A stretch of DNA of 64,000 nt from Apostichopus japonicus (lineage: Eukaryota; Echinodermata; Holothuroidea; Aspidochirotida; Stichopodidae). Location: contig NC_092578.1 of assembly GCF_037975245.1 (NCBI RefSeq), positions 18,272,821 through 18,336,820 on the forward strand, given 5' to 3'. The notes under the pieces were generated by a model, which worked only from the letters and a program-made list of their open reading frames with translations, did no database searches and had not been told where the DNA came from. Positions 1 to 35,190 of this stretch are shown here, piece by piece; within the stretch, counting starts at the first letter, position 1, and every line of letters begins with the position of its first letter. The position numbers and the translations under genes are program-made.

Positions 1-3000
1 ATATATATATATATATATAGTTGTTTGTCAACCATTCTGTGATGGCAACAGAGAAAGTAGGACGCCAGCCCCCTGAACTCGTACAGAGAAGCAACGTTTG
101 AACAGAGGCGTTCTTACGAAAAAGTACTCAAGGTCCAAAATGCCTTTGGAGAAATACATTGACTCTACGCGAACCCTCACTGTTTCCTAAAGGGCGCATA
201 TTTGTAACGATTTTTCATATTCATGATTAATAAAATAATAGACTGGGAGCTTTGTTTAAGTGTGTCGTATTAATATGGTGAGGCCTTGAAACAAAGAGCT
301 TCAGTCCTATTTATGGATTTTTGGGGAACGTTCAAATTATTCCTGTCACACAATAAACTTATACAAGTAATTGAACTCATATGCAAATAGTTGTTGACGC
401 CATGCAGGGAAGTGCTTGAAGGGTGCCCAAATTTGACACTCAGGTGATGCTTACAGCCTTATGAATATATGTAACATTTGCATAAACAAAACAACAAGTT
501 TTGCATATGGTTATGAAAGGGAAACAAATTTCTTTTGGGGATTAACTCAACTAAAAATTACATAGGAACATGAACGGACAAATACGTCTTAACACATACA
601 TGGGGTATTATACTAACGTTCCTATGTTTTTTTTTATACAAAGCGTGTTAGTGTAGGCTTTTCAACCATCAGATCGTATTTATTCATGTTAATATAGGCG
701 CATTGCTATCTATTCATTTTAGCCCACCCCTGAAACCCACCACACCCCCACCTACTCACAAGCCTCTCATTTCAACATCCCCGATCCATCCCACCCTTTA
801 ATAATCATTGTAATTTTGTAGACATATAACGGCACCCAACCAAAAAACCTTTACGTTTTATTCATGTATTTATTTAATTTAATAATTATTTCAAACATTC
901 CATGAATTCGTCTTTCTGTCATCGACAACCTTAACTTCAACACTCGCGATCAGTTGACATAGCCTAAATAGCATTATTCCAAAAAAGAAAAGAAAAAAAA
1001 GGAACCCTTGCTTAAAAGTCTTTAGGAAACGTGTAGCTGGCATAATGTCGTAAGTTTATAGGTGCTAATTGTCCTACAGATTTGTACATTGCGTTAGGCA
1101 TGCTATACTCTGAGCCCGGGAGATTGGTCTGAGAATTAATGATTGTTATTTATTTATTCAAGTCACGTTGTTCTTCCCCGGAAGAATCTATATGAGGTAA
1201 GAAGTTCAAGAGCTAAAGATAAAGGAGAATTGAGTTAAAGAGCTTCAAAATAGGAAAAAACGACGCCAGGCGTTGTTGGATGCTTTTATATTGTCTCTGG
1301 TTTTGATCTACCCACAAGGAAGGAATATCAACTCTTATAACATTCAACAACTGCAAAGTGTTTCAAAACTCGTTTTCAAACTTAAACACCTTGCATCTAC
1401 TTCTAAGTTGAGTTTTGATTCATATACAACAATTTCATCAAAACAGATTCATCTTCAAGAAACTTTCTGATAAGGCAAAAGGCGAAGACGTTTGGCTGTC
1501 TTCGCTACGAGTTTAACAGACACTAGACATTTCCTTTTTTTTTTGTACAATGTCCTCCGAGCGCAGCTTACGAGGACACATTGTCCACAATAACTGTTCC
1601 GGCATTTGCTTTTGTATCGTTACACTTAATACACATCGGTGTAACCATGTGCCACCGAAAATCCTTTTTTAATTTTCAGAAGCGTTTTTGACACCCCTAA
1701 ATTTGTGGCCTTTTCTTGACATATTTTTCTATCGAGATAACATGAAAATGGAAACAGTCGCTTCTCTAGTCACTTGTCAATCCTTTTACCTCTCTTTGAA
1801 TTCCCAACGGCGTTCCTCTCAACACTGCCACTGAAAAAAAAACTTATACACAGCCGATATTTACTCTCTAACTGATAAATATTTCGACTGCGGTTATCAG
1901 CCCCAAAGCATGGATATACACAGGAAACTTTATTCGTGGAATTGATGGAAACATATAAACACGGAGAACAAAAAATTATTGTTACTTGACCTCTACACCG
2001 GGATTTATATTTACCTATTGGAGTGACGCTTAAGAGCCCTTAGAGGCATTTTCTTTAACATTTTTAAGAGGTTTGTTCAAGGTATACGATGAATATGGCA
2101 ACCACGTAAAAAGATTTTTTTGAAAAGCATATACAAACTTTGCCATTGTAAAAGCCTGATGTAACGTGTAACTGAGACACCCCGTTCCTCACGATTATAT
2201 CCTATACATATTCCTATATATGTATATAGTCCTACGGCTACATTAAGTGACGACCTGTCCAACCTTTCAAATTAAGTAGATAACTGTTTTGATTAACTTC
2301 ACTGTTTTTGTAATGATAAACATGCACCTAGTTCGAGAGGGAAAAAGGGACAGTGCTGGTTCAGTCAAAAAAAGTGCAATAAGGCTCAATTATTACATAA
2401 AAAAGAAAACATGTGTTATATACAATCGACATTTTTATTATTTTATCATGATAATATCAGCATAAACGGAAACTGAATTGGAGAATAAGACGTTAACTTT
2501 TGAGCTCAAGTTTTTAAGTTTCGTACTGTATTCTGTTTTTTTCCGATATTCAGATTTGAAATTATTTTAAATGTCCAGAGCGCTCAATTAAGGCAAAACG
2601 CCGTTAGTACATTCTTTTTCAAAAATGCAGTTGTACCTAATGAATTCTTAGATGAGTTATAAGCATCGTGTGTGAAGTTATAAAGGTATTGCTACTAACT
2701 TCTACGTTGTTTCTGAGGAAGGCACGGACTGACATGCGTCCGTATAGCCCACGTGACTCAGTTACCCTTTATTGATACGCTTTCAGTGCGGACAGGCTGC
2801 AATGTCAAAACGTAAAAGTGGTATAGAATTGCAACCTGCACTGACCGCAGTTATTTTAATATTCTATAAATATACATAGTAACAACACTTTTCTCACGTG
2901 TTGCCTGGAAGTGTAACGCGGAATCTCAGTTTCTTAACTTTGATTAATATAATAAAATATCAGTAATTCCTAAGTATATACTCTCACTCTCTCTTTCTCT

Positions 3001-3004
3001 ACAG
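1..3004. other. Upstream region, no gene seen
   Basis: The stretch opens inside a short (TA)n tract (1-19) and is otherwise AT-rich unique-looking DNA. The open frames here are short, lack splice or homology support and look like chance. It should contain the promoter and any 5' exon of the receptor gene that follows, because exon 1 as read lacks a signal peptide. I could not identify such an exon, nor a convincing core promoter. Confidence 0.5.
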
Positions 3005-25995
<22,991 letters not shown>

Positions 25996-26759
25996 AATGG
26001 AGGAAAGAAGGATAGAATGAATGACTTCTTGAGAGCCAGGCGTTTCATCTCTGGGATGTAAAAGGGGACGGATGGATATCCCCATATATATCTACATTAT
26101 GCTTACTCTACAACTTGCTTCGGACGACACTTCTTGACATCTAGACATCGGTTACTACTATGCCTCAAATTTTGGCCGAATGACGCAAGAAGAAGACATA
26201 TCAGAGACTTTTCGAAAATTGATTTTCCATTCTGCAAATTTTGACATCAAGTTACAGTATCTGTTGTTGCCTTCGCACTGTCTATGTACCAAACCCAGTT
26301 TGGTAACAGCTCTTTTGTAGCTCTGTTTTGTCATGCAATGTTGTTGAAAAATAGTTATCACCGTCCTCAACAGTCTTAACCATTTAACGTTGTAGAAAAT
26401 GATGAACAGGACTTACATTTGACAATATCTATAAAATTACTGTGCTCAATGTGAATTTCTGTTTTCCATTTGGTTTTAAGGGTTATTTCTGTAATCTACG
26501 GCAGATACATTCCAAACGTAGTTTGTGGAAAACTACGATAACTTGAGGTAGATGAAAGCGAATTGATCTAGTCTCGTTTGGCTGGAACTAGAGATTTGAA
26601 GAAAAAAAAAATCATAATATTATGTTTGTATCGTAAATTGTAAGCAAAGTCTCACTTACATTATAACTTCTCAGATATGATCCAGCTCATGTAAGAACAG
26701 AGGTAGATAGATAGTTTAGAGCATGGAAGTATTTTAGTCGTCATATTTTATAGTTCAAG

Positions 26760-26765
26760 AATAAA
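26760..26765 (+). terminator. Candidate poly(A) signal of the receptor gene
   Basis: A canonical AATAAA about 765 nt after the stop codon. Canonical hexamers are common in AT-rich DNA, so this is only a candidate. Confidence 0.4.
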
Positions 26766-26944
26766 GGCAAAACTGAGTGAAAGTGATGTTTTCAAAGGTG
26801 ATGAGATTTTCGTGATATTCAGCTAGAAAACATGCTAAAACTCTGGAAATGCTCCTTTGGGGCTAACTTGATGATGAGGTCTGAACCTCAGCGTGGCCTA
26901 AATGTTATTGTTAATCCAATAGTTTCAAATTTATGAAAGTATAC

Positions 26945-26961
26945 CTATATATATATGTTTT

Positions 26962-27045
<84 letters not shown>
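26945..27045. repeat. (TA)n microsatellite
   Basis: TA dinucleotide tract broken by a cacattta interruption near 27006. Confidence 0.95.
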
Positions 27046-27049
<4 letters not shown>

Positions 27050-29124
27050 GTTCGACAGCAATGGCATTTATCACAACACTTACTATACAAGTACACAACA
27101 TGTTAAATAGGTCTACCATGGCTGTGACGTCACAAATTCATTCTGGGTCCACATATCCAACCGAGGTGGAACTCATATCCCATAGAAACAGTGTACCGCT
27201 ACCTATTTGCCAAACGTATATAGGTAATGAAATGAGACTTTAAAACATTCCAAAGAGGATTTTGATTTTCTAAATTCCTTACACCGATAAAGTTTGTATC
27301 GATTCGATTCACTCTCTATGCCTGAAGTTGACTTATCCACAGATTAGCAGTAAATGACTTAGAGTCATGATGAGTGAGTCTTATACTCTTATTGATCACT
27401 TAACTGGCTATTAGCACCGATATTTTTCCCCATCTAGTTAATGATACTCCGTTCTACTTCTACAACCCTCCGTTGTCAGTCACAGTATGCCTACTACATA
27501 TTTAGTGACACTTCATTTTATGTATGTGAATGGCCTTGTGCATTGTTATACTAAGAAGCATAACCCAGCGATAAAGACCATAGAAGTAAATGTGGACACT
27601 TTGGACAAAGTAAATCTGTGGCGTCACAAACATGTTTGGACTGTTAATAAGAGTTTGGGGCTTGTGGTAAGTTTCAAATGTCATATTTCACTCAGCCTGT
27701 GTGAAGAAGATGGTACACTTGTATGGATAGTTTAACACCTGCATTTTTACTGGAACCATTTGTCATGTACTGTCAACATGTCATTTTGAGGTCATAAAAT
27801 TCTCACGTTTTCCTTTTGAACTTTTGTGACGCATCTGTAATTTTGAAACTTGGACTGAAAGAAGAGTTTTTATTGAATGGTCTACATGATATCCAATTAT
27901 TGGCTGACGTCACTCTTTTACTTTCATGTTTAGACATCTTACCCGATTTTCTTTGCATTTTGGAGGATAGTTTTGGGATAATCCCCATGCTACAAATCAG
28001 GCTATTTGCTCCATTGTCCATATGGGGGGGGGGGGGGGAACAAAGCTAGTTTCCTTTTTTCCAGATTTATGCTAGCCCGTATTTGGAATTTATGAAATTA
28101 TAACCTATTGCTTTCGATAGCTGTATAGTGTTCGATTTGGTCGTTGACAGACATACGTGAATTAAACGAGTACAGGTATAATGATTCGGTGAATAATTAC
28201 CAACATATTATGATATTAGCAACAGCTTTTGACTGTCACCTTCTTCACAATGTAAGTAGCAACCATACGGTATGTATTCTGTTTGAATTAATTAACATAC
28301 GAAATTGCACTTTAACTGTAGTGTGCCTCAATTCCTTTCTTTCCATCAGTCTCAAAACAAAATTAATACTATTAGTCTTACTATTGGGATGTGTTGTTTA
28401 CGCCACATCTAACTAAAAATATTCAGTTTTAATCTCAAATGTCACTTACCGTAATTAATTCATAGAAATATGTAACGAACTAACTTTTTTTTTACTTGAC
28501 AGTGCGGTTATCTTTGGTCACAACTTGTATTTGTATATGTGAACGCCATATAATTAACCACAAAGATATCTGGTTATTTCAAATTTATTCATTGAGAAGT
28601 ACATTGCGATAGGTAGGACAACAAATAAAATTATGCACAAAATTGAGTAACATATTATAATTTTGCTTTAAAATAGGCCTCTCTATTTTATGTGGGTGAA
28701 TTTGAACACTGTGTAAATATTTCCACCTTTGAATTGATTTTGATGAAATCTTCCAATGCTGTCCAATACTAAACTTCCTCTTAAAAGGCAGCTCGTTATT
28801 TTGCTTGGATCTGCCTCAATTTCAAATAATAAAAGATTACGGATGAGCTTTATTTTTTGGGGTTTAATTTTCTATTACTATTTGATACCTTTCTCATATG
28901 ACAAAACAATTGCTGGGCGAAGAAATGTTAATGTGGAATGAGTATCGCTTAAAGTTGTCGCTCAAAAACTCTCCAGTTGTTGAAAAGGGCAATCGAGGCC
29001 TTTGTTCGTGTGCATGACTTTCTCAGTTATATACCTGGTACAGATTGGTAACAATGGCTAGACATCAGTTCGAAACTGATTCATTTGCAAACAGCGAATA
29101 ACAGCTGTACCTTCGGGTACGGTA

Positions 29125-29447
29125 TATCTGCTGTGCACCCGATACACATAGAGAACACAGTAACTACTGTAAATCTTACAGTTTTCTACCACAGTAAAAA
29201 ATCGTGCTATAATTTGGTAGCATGTGCTATTAGGATTACAGTAAGAACTGAGGATATGTGTAATTCCATCAATTCCATTTGTTCGGGATTGTTGGAATTA
29301 CAAATATCCTCAGTTCTTACTGTAAACTTAATAACACATGCTACCGATTTATCAGATTTGACAGCACGATCCAGTATTTACTGTGGTACAAAACTTTAAG
29401 ATTTACAGTAGTTACTGTAATCTCTCTGTGAATCGGCTGTGCTGTGA
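29125..29447. mobile_element. Hairpin MITE-like inverted repeat
   Basis: The core arms are near-perfect reverse complements. The left arm has acagtaactactgtaaatc, taccacagtaaaaaatcgtg and agtaagaactgaggata. The right arm has tatcctcagttcttact, then cacgat and tttactgtggta, then gatttacagtagttactgt. The core is 29157-29418. Weaker inverted similarity (gcacccgatacaca versus tgtgaatcggctgtgc) extends it on both sides. The loop near 29260-29295 contains aattccat words. There is no coding capacity. This is the structure expected of a non-autonomous DNA element, but no clear target duplication was seen. Confidence 0.8.
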
Positions 29448-30398
29448 CACTAAGGCGTTAAAGAAAGGCATAGCAAGATAGTTGGGTATTCAAGTTCCCT
29501 AGTCAACACGGCCATTATTTGGTCTAAGTCCTCTTTCTGGACAGAAGTTGTCATATTTAGACATATCTTTCTAGGAAATAGTGCTTGTGTCATGATCTTA
29601 TCCGGGCACTAATTATACAACAATTTTTTTTCTTTTACGTCTTAGGGCTAGGCAATCCGTCATTAATGTCAAAGTAACAATTATCAGACAGTACATCTTT
29701 TTTTTTAATGATGGCCTGTGTGTTTTCTCTATTCCATGAAGATTCTCAATTATAACGTAACGATTTCGCTGATCCACTCTTTGGAAGCGAGAACAATATT
29801 TTGCCAGTAAACATTTTTGTTTTTCAGTTTAAAGAATACACATAGAGTAAGAAGAAGAAGAAGAAAACGAAAAAAGCACAAGTTTAGGAAAATTGAATTC
29901 ATTGCTTCTTTGTTACAGATACATTTCTTTTAAAAGACAGTAATACACATCTTATGAAAATAGAATAAGCTGAAGTAATTACAGTATGTAATATTCAAAT
30001 ATCTAATAATTTCAACCATTCCGGCAATTTTTTGTTACTGTTGTTACAGCCACAGTGTGCAGCATTACCGATTTGCTTTACTTATGACAATGACGTTTAC
30101 TTTTTATTTGATTTTGCTGTATACTACATGATTAAAGTAATGTTTCAGTCTTTTCATAAGAAGAAGCTAAAAAACCGTACAATTTTTTTTTTCTGCCTTT
30201 AGGCTGTGGTTGTTAATAAGAGATTTATAAATGACTCGTATGTACATTATGATCAATATTTTAAAATAAATGTTTTACTCTTTGCGCAGATTTAACGTAA
30301 TTGTGAAATTTTCCAATATGATTTGTAAAAATTACAGTGGCGACTTAAATACGACGATTGCCTTTGTCTTGTCATTTGCGGTTAATCTCTAATTAGTC

Positions 30399-30404
30399 TT
30401 TATT
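30399..30404 (-). terminator. Candidate poly(A) signal of the POMGNT2-like gene
   Basis: AATAAA on the - strand about 545 nt past the stop codon. It is a positional candidate only. Confidence 0.35.
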
Positions 30405-30948
30405 AGTCAACAGAGTGTCGGACAACCACCTGTGGAGTTTTGTCTTCCTTGTAAAAAAATTAACCTCACTTGGGAATATGTTATACTGATCAAAAAGCAA
30501 TGTATTGTTCTTGATGTGGAAGGGGTTTGGGGGGGGGGGGGATCGCAGTGATATAGGAAGAAGATTGATTGAAGTAAAGGTCACCCCTAAATACAACATG
30601 GCGACAAGGACATTTACCGTTAAAACTGGCGTAGCTTGCAATATCATTCAATACTGGCAAACATTTGGAAATATAAATACTTTCATCAGTTGTAAAACCA
30701 ATCATATAGCTTTGCCTAGTCTCTCTTCATTATTTATACTTGAATTTTGGCGTGTTATTTCATTTTGATGACATATTTTGACCGACAACTGCGTTGTTGT
30801 GTTGCAGTGTTATTGTGTTATTTGTTTATCACTAAACAAATAAAGGCCCCCGAAAAATTACAAATAGTACCGGTATTAAATAAAAGCATAACCTAACGAA
30901 AATAAAGGGAATAAAGGAGTAGAAAGAAAACATGAATGTTCTTCGGCG

Positions 30949-32349
30949 TTATTTGGTGCCCTTTTTGTACCAATTGGTAGTTTTGATCAGTGAAATTATA
31001 GCCGGAATATCGACTATCGTGTCCTGTCGTCTCCGGAATTGGAGTTCGATGTTGTGGCAACATTGAACCGGCGGAACTTCACTACTATTCAATATTCTTT
31101 CTTGCTTTTCTTTACTGATCGCTTGGCCTCCAGAGATCTCTTGAGGTATTAAATACTCAAAACCATGGGTCACTGTGTTGGAAAGGTTAAAATTCCTCCA
31201 CGCCAAGTACTCTATCTCCATACCTGGCAATTCAACCACTGTCTTGTAATCTGTGTAAAGTTCTGTATTCAGTGCATACGGGTAGACCTCTAGCAAAACT
31301 GTATTAGCTTTAAGAAACATTGCTAAGATTACAAGCGCACCGTGAACTCCAATCAACAACTCTGCGCATGAAATTTTCTCAATAATGGACGAAACAGTAT
31401 TTTCTTCCAAGCTAACTTCAACCATATCGATATGTAAGTCCTCTGCAGCGGCAACCAATAGTTCCTTTTCATTAAGAATTCTACGAGTTTTCTTCCTACT
31501 TATGAGGACACCGTATCGTTTCCCCGTGCGGCAGTCGATCTGAAGACCGAGTCTGTCTGTGAAATAGGCGTTGAAGTCTCTGATATCCGTGGCTGTAACC
31601 TGCGTATTTTCTACAGGTCCCTCGGGGACACCCTCTCCGTATTGATACCACATTGTATCATTCGACAAGCCCACAAGAACGTCTTCGAAGCAAATCAAAG
31701 ATTCATCTGGTTCGAATTTGAATTGACTGGTCAATATTGGTTTCTCTGCCGAAAAGAAATCATACAGTTCCATATGTCGATCATATCTCTCATGAGGGTA
31801 TAATATAACAAGCGTTCGACCTGGATTCGGCAGGAGCTCTTGCCGCTTCTTCAATGTATTATAAAGTGGCAGTAAACTGTCATGAAATATGTGTCCGATG
31901 TTTCCTGGTACAGTTTGGTAAAAAAGAAGGTATTTGCCTTGTTTTCGTTCAATAAATTCTCGCATATGATGTCGCCGAACTGTTTCCAGATCAACTACAT
32001 AAACGTCCAAAGCCATTCTTCGCCACACAGCCGTCAAAAGAGCAACGTCCTTAAGAATCCCTTTTTCCGGGGACACACCGTATTGCACCGATGTTGCGCC
32101 ATTTATAAAGATGTATTCTTTAAATTTGTTAGAGTAACAAAGATTGTGGAAACGACAGAACCTGGATACGTTTCCTTCAGGTTCCCTCCAAACGCTAGTG
32201 CCTTCAGTTATATTAAAGGATGAGACTTTAGAGCTTGACTTGGATGCAATAAACACCATACTCCATTCTGCAGCTTTGCTTAAGAAATTGAATAAAATAG
32301 CAAATAGGAATACTTTCCCCCAAAATACAAGATCATGGCGACAATTCAT
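30949..32349 (-). CDS. POMGNT2: POMGNT2-like O-mannose beta-1,4-GlcNAc transferase (GT61), lacking FN3
   Basis: Expected role: an ER type II membrane enzyme that adds beta-1,4-GlcNAc to O-mannose on proteins such as alpha-dystroglycan (family knowledge). The 466-residue protein has a short cytoplasmic start, one hydrophobic anchor (about 10-27) and then the GT61 catalytic domain. Recognisable POMGNT2 blocks are CRFHNLCYS (65-73), IGHIFHDSLLPLY (151-163), WYQYGEGVPEGP (234-245), SRKKTRRILNE (284-294), GVHGA (334-338), LPGMEIEYLAWRN (374-386), NTVTH (391-395) and VDIPAIISLI (446-455). N-x-S/T sites lie at 46, 60, 230, 388 and 421. It stops at about the point where the vertebrate enzyme (about 580 residues) enters its C-terminal fibronectin-III domain, so that domain is absent. 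The whole coding region is on one exon, as in vertebrates. The ATG directly follows a splice-acceptor-like site. It could be the true orthologue or a shortened paralogue. Confidence 0.93.
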   Translation of the reverse strand: MNCRHDLVFWGKVFLFAILFNFLSKAAEWSMVFIASKSSSKVSSFNITEGTSVWREPEGNVSRFCRFHNLCYSNKFKEYIFINGATSVQYGVSPEKGILKDVALLTAVWRRMALDVYVVDLETVRRHHMREFIERKQGKYLLFYQTVPGNIGHIFHDSLLPLYNTLKKRQELLPNPGRTLVILYPHERYDRHMELYDFFSAEKPILTSQFKFEPDESLICFEDVLVGLSNDTMWYQYGEGVPEGPVENTQVTATDIRDFNAYFTDRLGLQIDCRTGKRYGVLISRKKTRRILNEKELLVAAAEDLHIDMVEVSLEENTVSSIIEKISCAELLIGVHGALVILAMFLKANTVLLEVYPYALNTELYTDYKTVVELPGMEIEYLAWRNFNLSNTVTHGFEYLIPQEISGGQAISKEKQERILNSSEVPPVQCCHNIELQFRRRQDTIVDIPAIISLIKTTNWYKKGTK

Positions 32350-32362
32350 CTTTCCCCTTCTG
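32350..32362 (-). promoter_or_regulatory. Splice acceptor just upstream of the POMGNT2-like ATG
   Basis: On the - strand a run of nine T is followed by ACAG, then ten bases (aaggggaaag), then the ATG. This indicates that a non-coding 5' exon lies further upstream (higher coordinates) and is spliced to the single coding exon. The upstream exon and the promoter were not identified. Confidence 0.6.
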
Positions 32363-33720
32363 TAAAAAAAAAGGTTCCTTCGTTTGATTGGCGCTTCACA
32401 CGAGGTTCAAATAGATAATACTACTGTTATAGCAGTGTGAGTTGTTAACACTGTGTATGGGAACTTATCAATAGCTTACATAACGTTTGGTTGCGCGTGT
32501 TTGCCCCACGTAGTAGATGCTTGGTGAACAATGCATTATTGTTATTGTAAACAATAAACCATTTTGTGTTTTCCATTTTTTTAACAATAAATATCCTACC
32601 GAGCGCAACCTTCACACCTACCCTTACCATTCCAAACGGAATATATCATTCGTATATGGTGCGTGTAACTCTTGTGAGTTGCCTTGGTGCATGTCTATAT
32701 CTGAAAGAGTTGAATTCCAGCCCAGTATAACTTGATAAATGATTATTTAACAATCAGTTTGTAGCGAAAGTAAAACTGAATAAACACACTGCAGAAAAAT
32801 GGTACTTCGATAAAGATATGAAAATTCATATTCACTGTACACTGAACCATTATACCAAATGACATGGTACTGATTTTGATATATGTGTGTTTTCCTGCAT
32901 GGGTGCGTGCGTGCGTGTACAGCCTACGTGTTTTCAGAAGGCTGCATTTTCCCGTCCGTTAAAGAGTTACGAGTGGTACGATTCAGTTATTCATTATGAT
33001 CTGTTATTAATGATATAAATTATTAAATAATTACTAAACGTATATTTTTTTCAACGGATATATCGTTCACTCGCAACTTACGCATGTCGTGGATGGGAAA
33101 TCGTCACCCACTTGAATTTTGGCAAAGTAAACAGTTTAGGAAATGGAAGGTGGCGTAACTCCAAAATAAACCACTAGCAGAGAAACTTGTAAGCAAAACT
33201 TGTGTATCAAGGGATCATCAGCGCTGTAACGTACATGCTTAATTGAGACTGAATGTGCAAGAGCGCCACCAAAATGTAAAGCTTTTGAGAAAGTACAACT
33301 TTAAAGATGTTGTTTCAGTCAATTGTGTCAAGAGACCCCGTTTTATGCAATATCTTATAATCACACAAAACACAACCGATGCATCCATATCATAACGGCC
33401 TAAATCTTCCTTTTCAATTTTCATATAATCACATTATATTGATAAGTTGCTTCTTTTCAACATGATTTAGACGCTAGACAAGTAAGCGGACGCTTTGTGT
33501 ATCTTTATTATGGAATGTATAGTACTGCTTTAATGTAAGTTGTAATGTAAGCATAACTGAGGGGTCTCAGAACATGACGGCATATGGCTTCTAAAGTTTA
33601 AATGAAAGGAGGTTCATTTAATTTCGATGTTCTGCTCCTAAAATAACAATAGTAACAGGTGAGGAATGTTTCTTGAAAAACAAAAAACATTTGAGTATTG
33701 ATTTTACACGAGAGACCACT
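32363..33720. other. Region 5' of the POMGNT2-like gene
   Basis: No gene or repeat family recognised. The promoter and first non-coding exon of the POMGNT2-like gene may be here. Confidence 0.4.
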
Positions 33721-33774
33721 ATGAGAAGAATAATCAATCGATAGAAATATAGAAAGATAGATAGATAGAAATAT

Positions 33775-33842
<68 letters not shown>

Positions 33843-34169
33843 CGATCGATCGACGGACGGACGGACGGACGGACGGACGGACGGACGGACGGACGGACGG
33901 ACGGACGGACGGACGGACGGACGGACGGACGGACGGACGGACGGACGGACGGACGGACGGACGGACGGACGGACGGACGGACGGACGGACGGACGGACGG
34001 ACGGACGGACGGACGGACGGACGGACGGACGGACGGACGGACGGACGGACGGACGGACGGACGGACGGACGGACGGACGGACGGACGGACGGACGGACGG
34101 ACGGACGGACGGACGGACGGACGGACGGACGGACGGACGGACGGACGGACGGACGGACGGACGGACGGA
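33721..34169. repeat. Compound tetranucleotide microsatellite (GATA)n-(GATC)3-(GGAC)~80
   Basis: Imperfect and then perfect GATA repeats (to about 33842) change to three GATC units. They then change to an apparently perfect GGAC array of about 318 bp (33852-34169). The - strand reads SVRP in every frame because the period is four, producing three overlapping artefactual open frames that are not genes. The array is strikingly GC-rich inside AT-rich surroundings. Confidence 0.97.
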
Positions 34170-35078
34170 TGGAGGGACATTTTGTGGGAAAACGGAACAC
34201 AAAAATGGATGAGAAGCAAACATAATTGAACAAATGCTGAATCGAAGATAAAAAATTACGTTAATGACGAACAATTTTGTTATAATTAGCAAGCAAGATA
34301 TAAAAAAAAAACTAATAATAGTTATAATAATAATATAAAAAAGTTCCCAGATTTTAGGGAAACCTTGAGACAGGCGTAAATTTGGGGTTCCGCAAACTGA
34401 AGTGAGGTCAACCAAGGGAGGTGTGTGCTAACATGTTAATCCAGGTGCTCGGTTATAATACGTGTAACAGAGTTTGCGCAGTGGAGTGCATTGTAAAGAT
34501 CGTATTCCTGTCTTCATAACCTTTGACATGATGATTAGATGTGTATATAGTTTCCTATATACACGCTCCCTATAGACATTAGCCGTTAGGTTTACGGTAT
34601 ACCATGTAATCAGTAAAATGATATGAAAAAAGAAACTCATTTATTCTTAAAGATATTCCGTGATATATTTCTAATATTTCACTTTTTCGCTGTATTATGA
34701 TTTTCTTCATCGTTTTTGCTCTCTATTATATGGGCCCCTAAATCAGGGCCTTCTGCTCTACATGGCCAATCTTGACCCCCCCCCCCAAAAAAAATATACT
34801 TTTGCTTTTTTATTTGGATTTCGGAGTGGATCTCATAACATATCACAAAATATCACTTTCAAACCCCTCTCTTGATCTGCAATAGCATATGAGAGTAACG
34901 AAAGTGAGGAGTTATGCCATCTCGATATCCCCGCCCCCACCCCGCTCCTCCTCACTGGATGTGTTGGATTAGCTTTCTCTCTATGTACGATACGATTGTC
35001 TACCCAAAACTATATAAGTGGGAACATCTGGCGACGAATATAGTTCATTCGTTAATAAGGTCATTTCTGCTAATTGGC
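34170..35078. other. No gene seen
   Basis: AT-rich sequence with an 11-base C run at 34776-34786. No supportable feature. Confidence 0.4.
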
Positions 35079-35190
35079 TAAATTACTTTATTATTATTAT
35101 TATACAAAATTTCTATAGCGCCTTATCCAATCAGAAATTTCTCTAAGGCGCTTTACAGTAAAATACAAACAAACATCATATACAAATATA
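35079..35190. repeat. Probable interspersed repeat with a GCGCCTTA hairpin
   Basis: A (TTA)n run leads into tctatagcgccttatcc ... ctctaaggcgctttacag, in which AGCGCCTTA and TAAGGCGCT form a 9 bp perfect inverted repeat with an 18-base spacer. Sequences of this form are frequent interspersed repeats in marine invertebrates (general recollection). No second copy is present in the window to confirm it. Confidence 0.45.

Larger units (their letters stand above)
25996..30948. other. Spacer between convergent genes
   Basis: The receptor 3' UTR enters from the left and the 3' side of the glycosyltransferase gene from the right. Between them lie a (TA)n tract (26945-27045), G runs at 28024-28038 and 30529-30541, and a hairpin MITE. 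Short open frames here show no domain features. Confidence 0.5.

Noticed and set aside
1273-1470. 65-codon frame with a hydrophobic start as the missing signal-peptide exon
   Set aside because: The frame opens at TTG rather than ATG, the in-frame ATG alternative hits a stop after a few codons, and no donor joins it to exon 1 in phase.
33598-34415. Long Ser-Val-Arg-Pro repeat open frames (161-265 codons) on the - strand
   Set aside because: They are the translation of a stop-free tetranucleotide array, identical in all three frames; no gene evidence.
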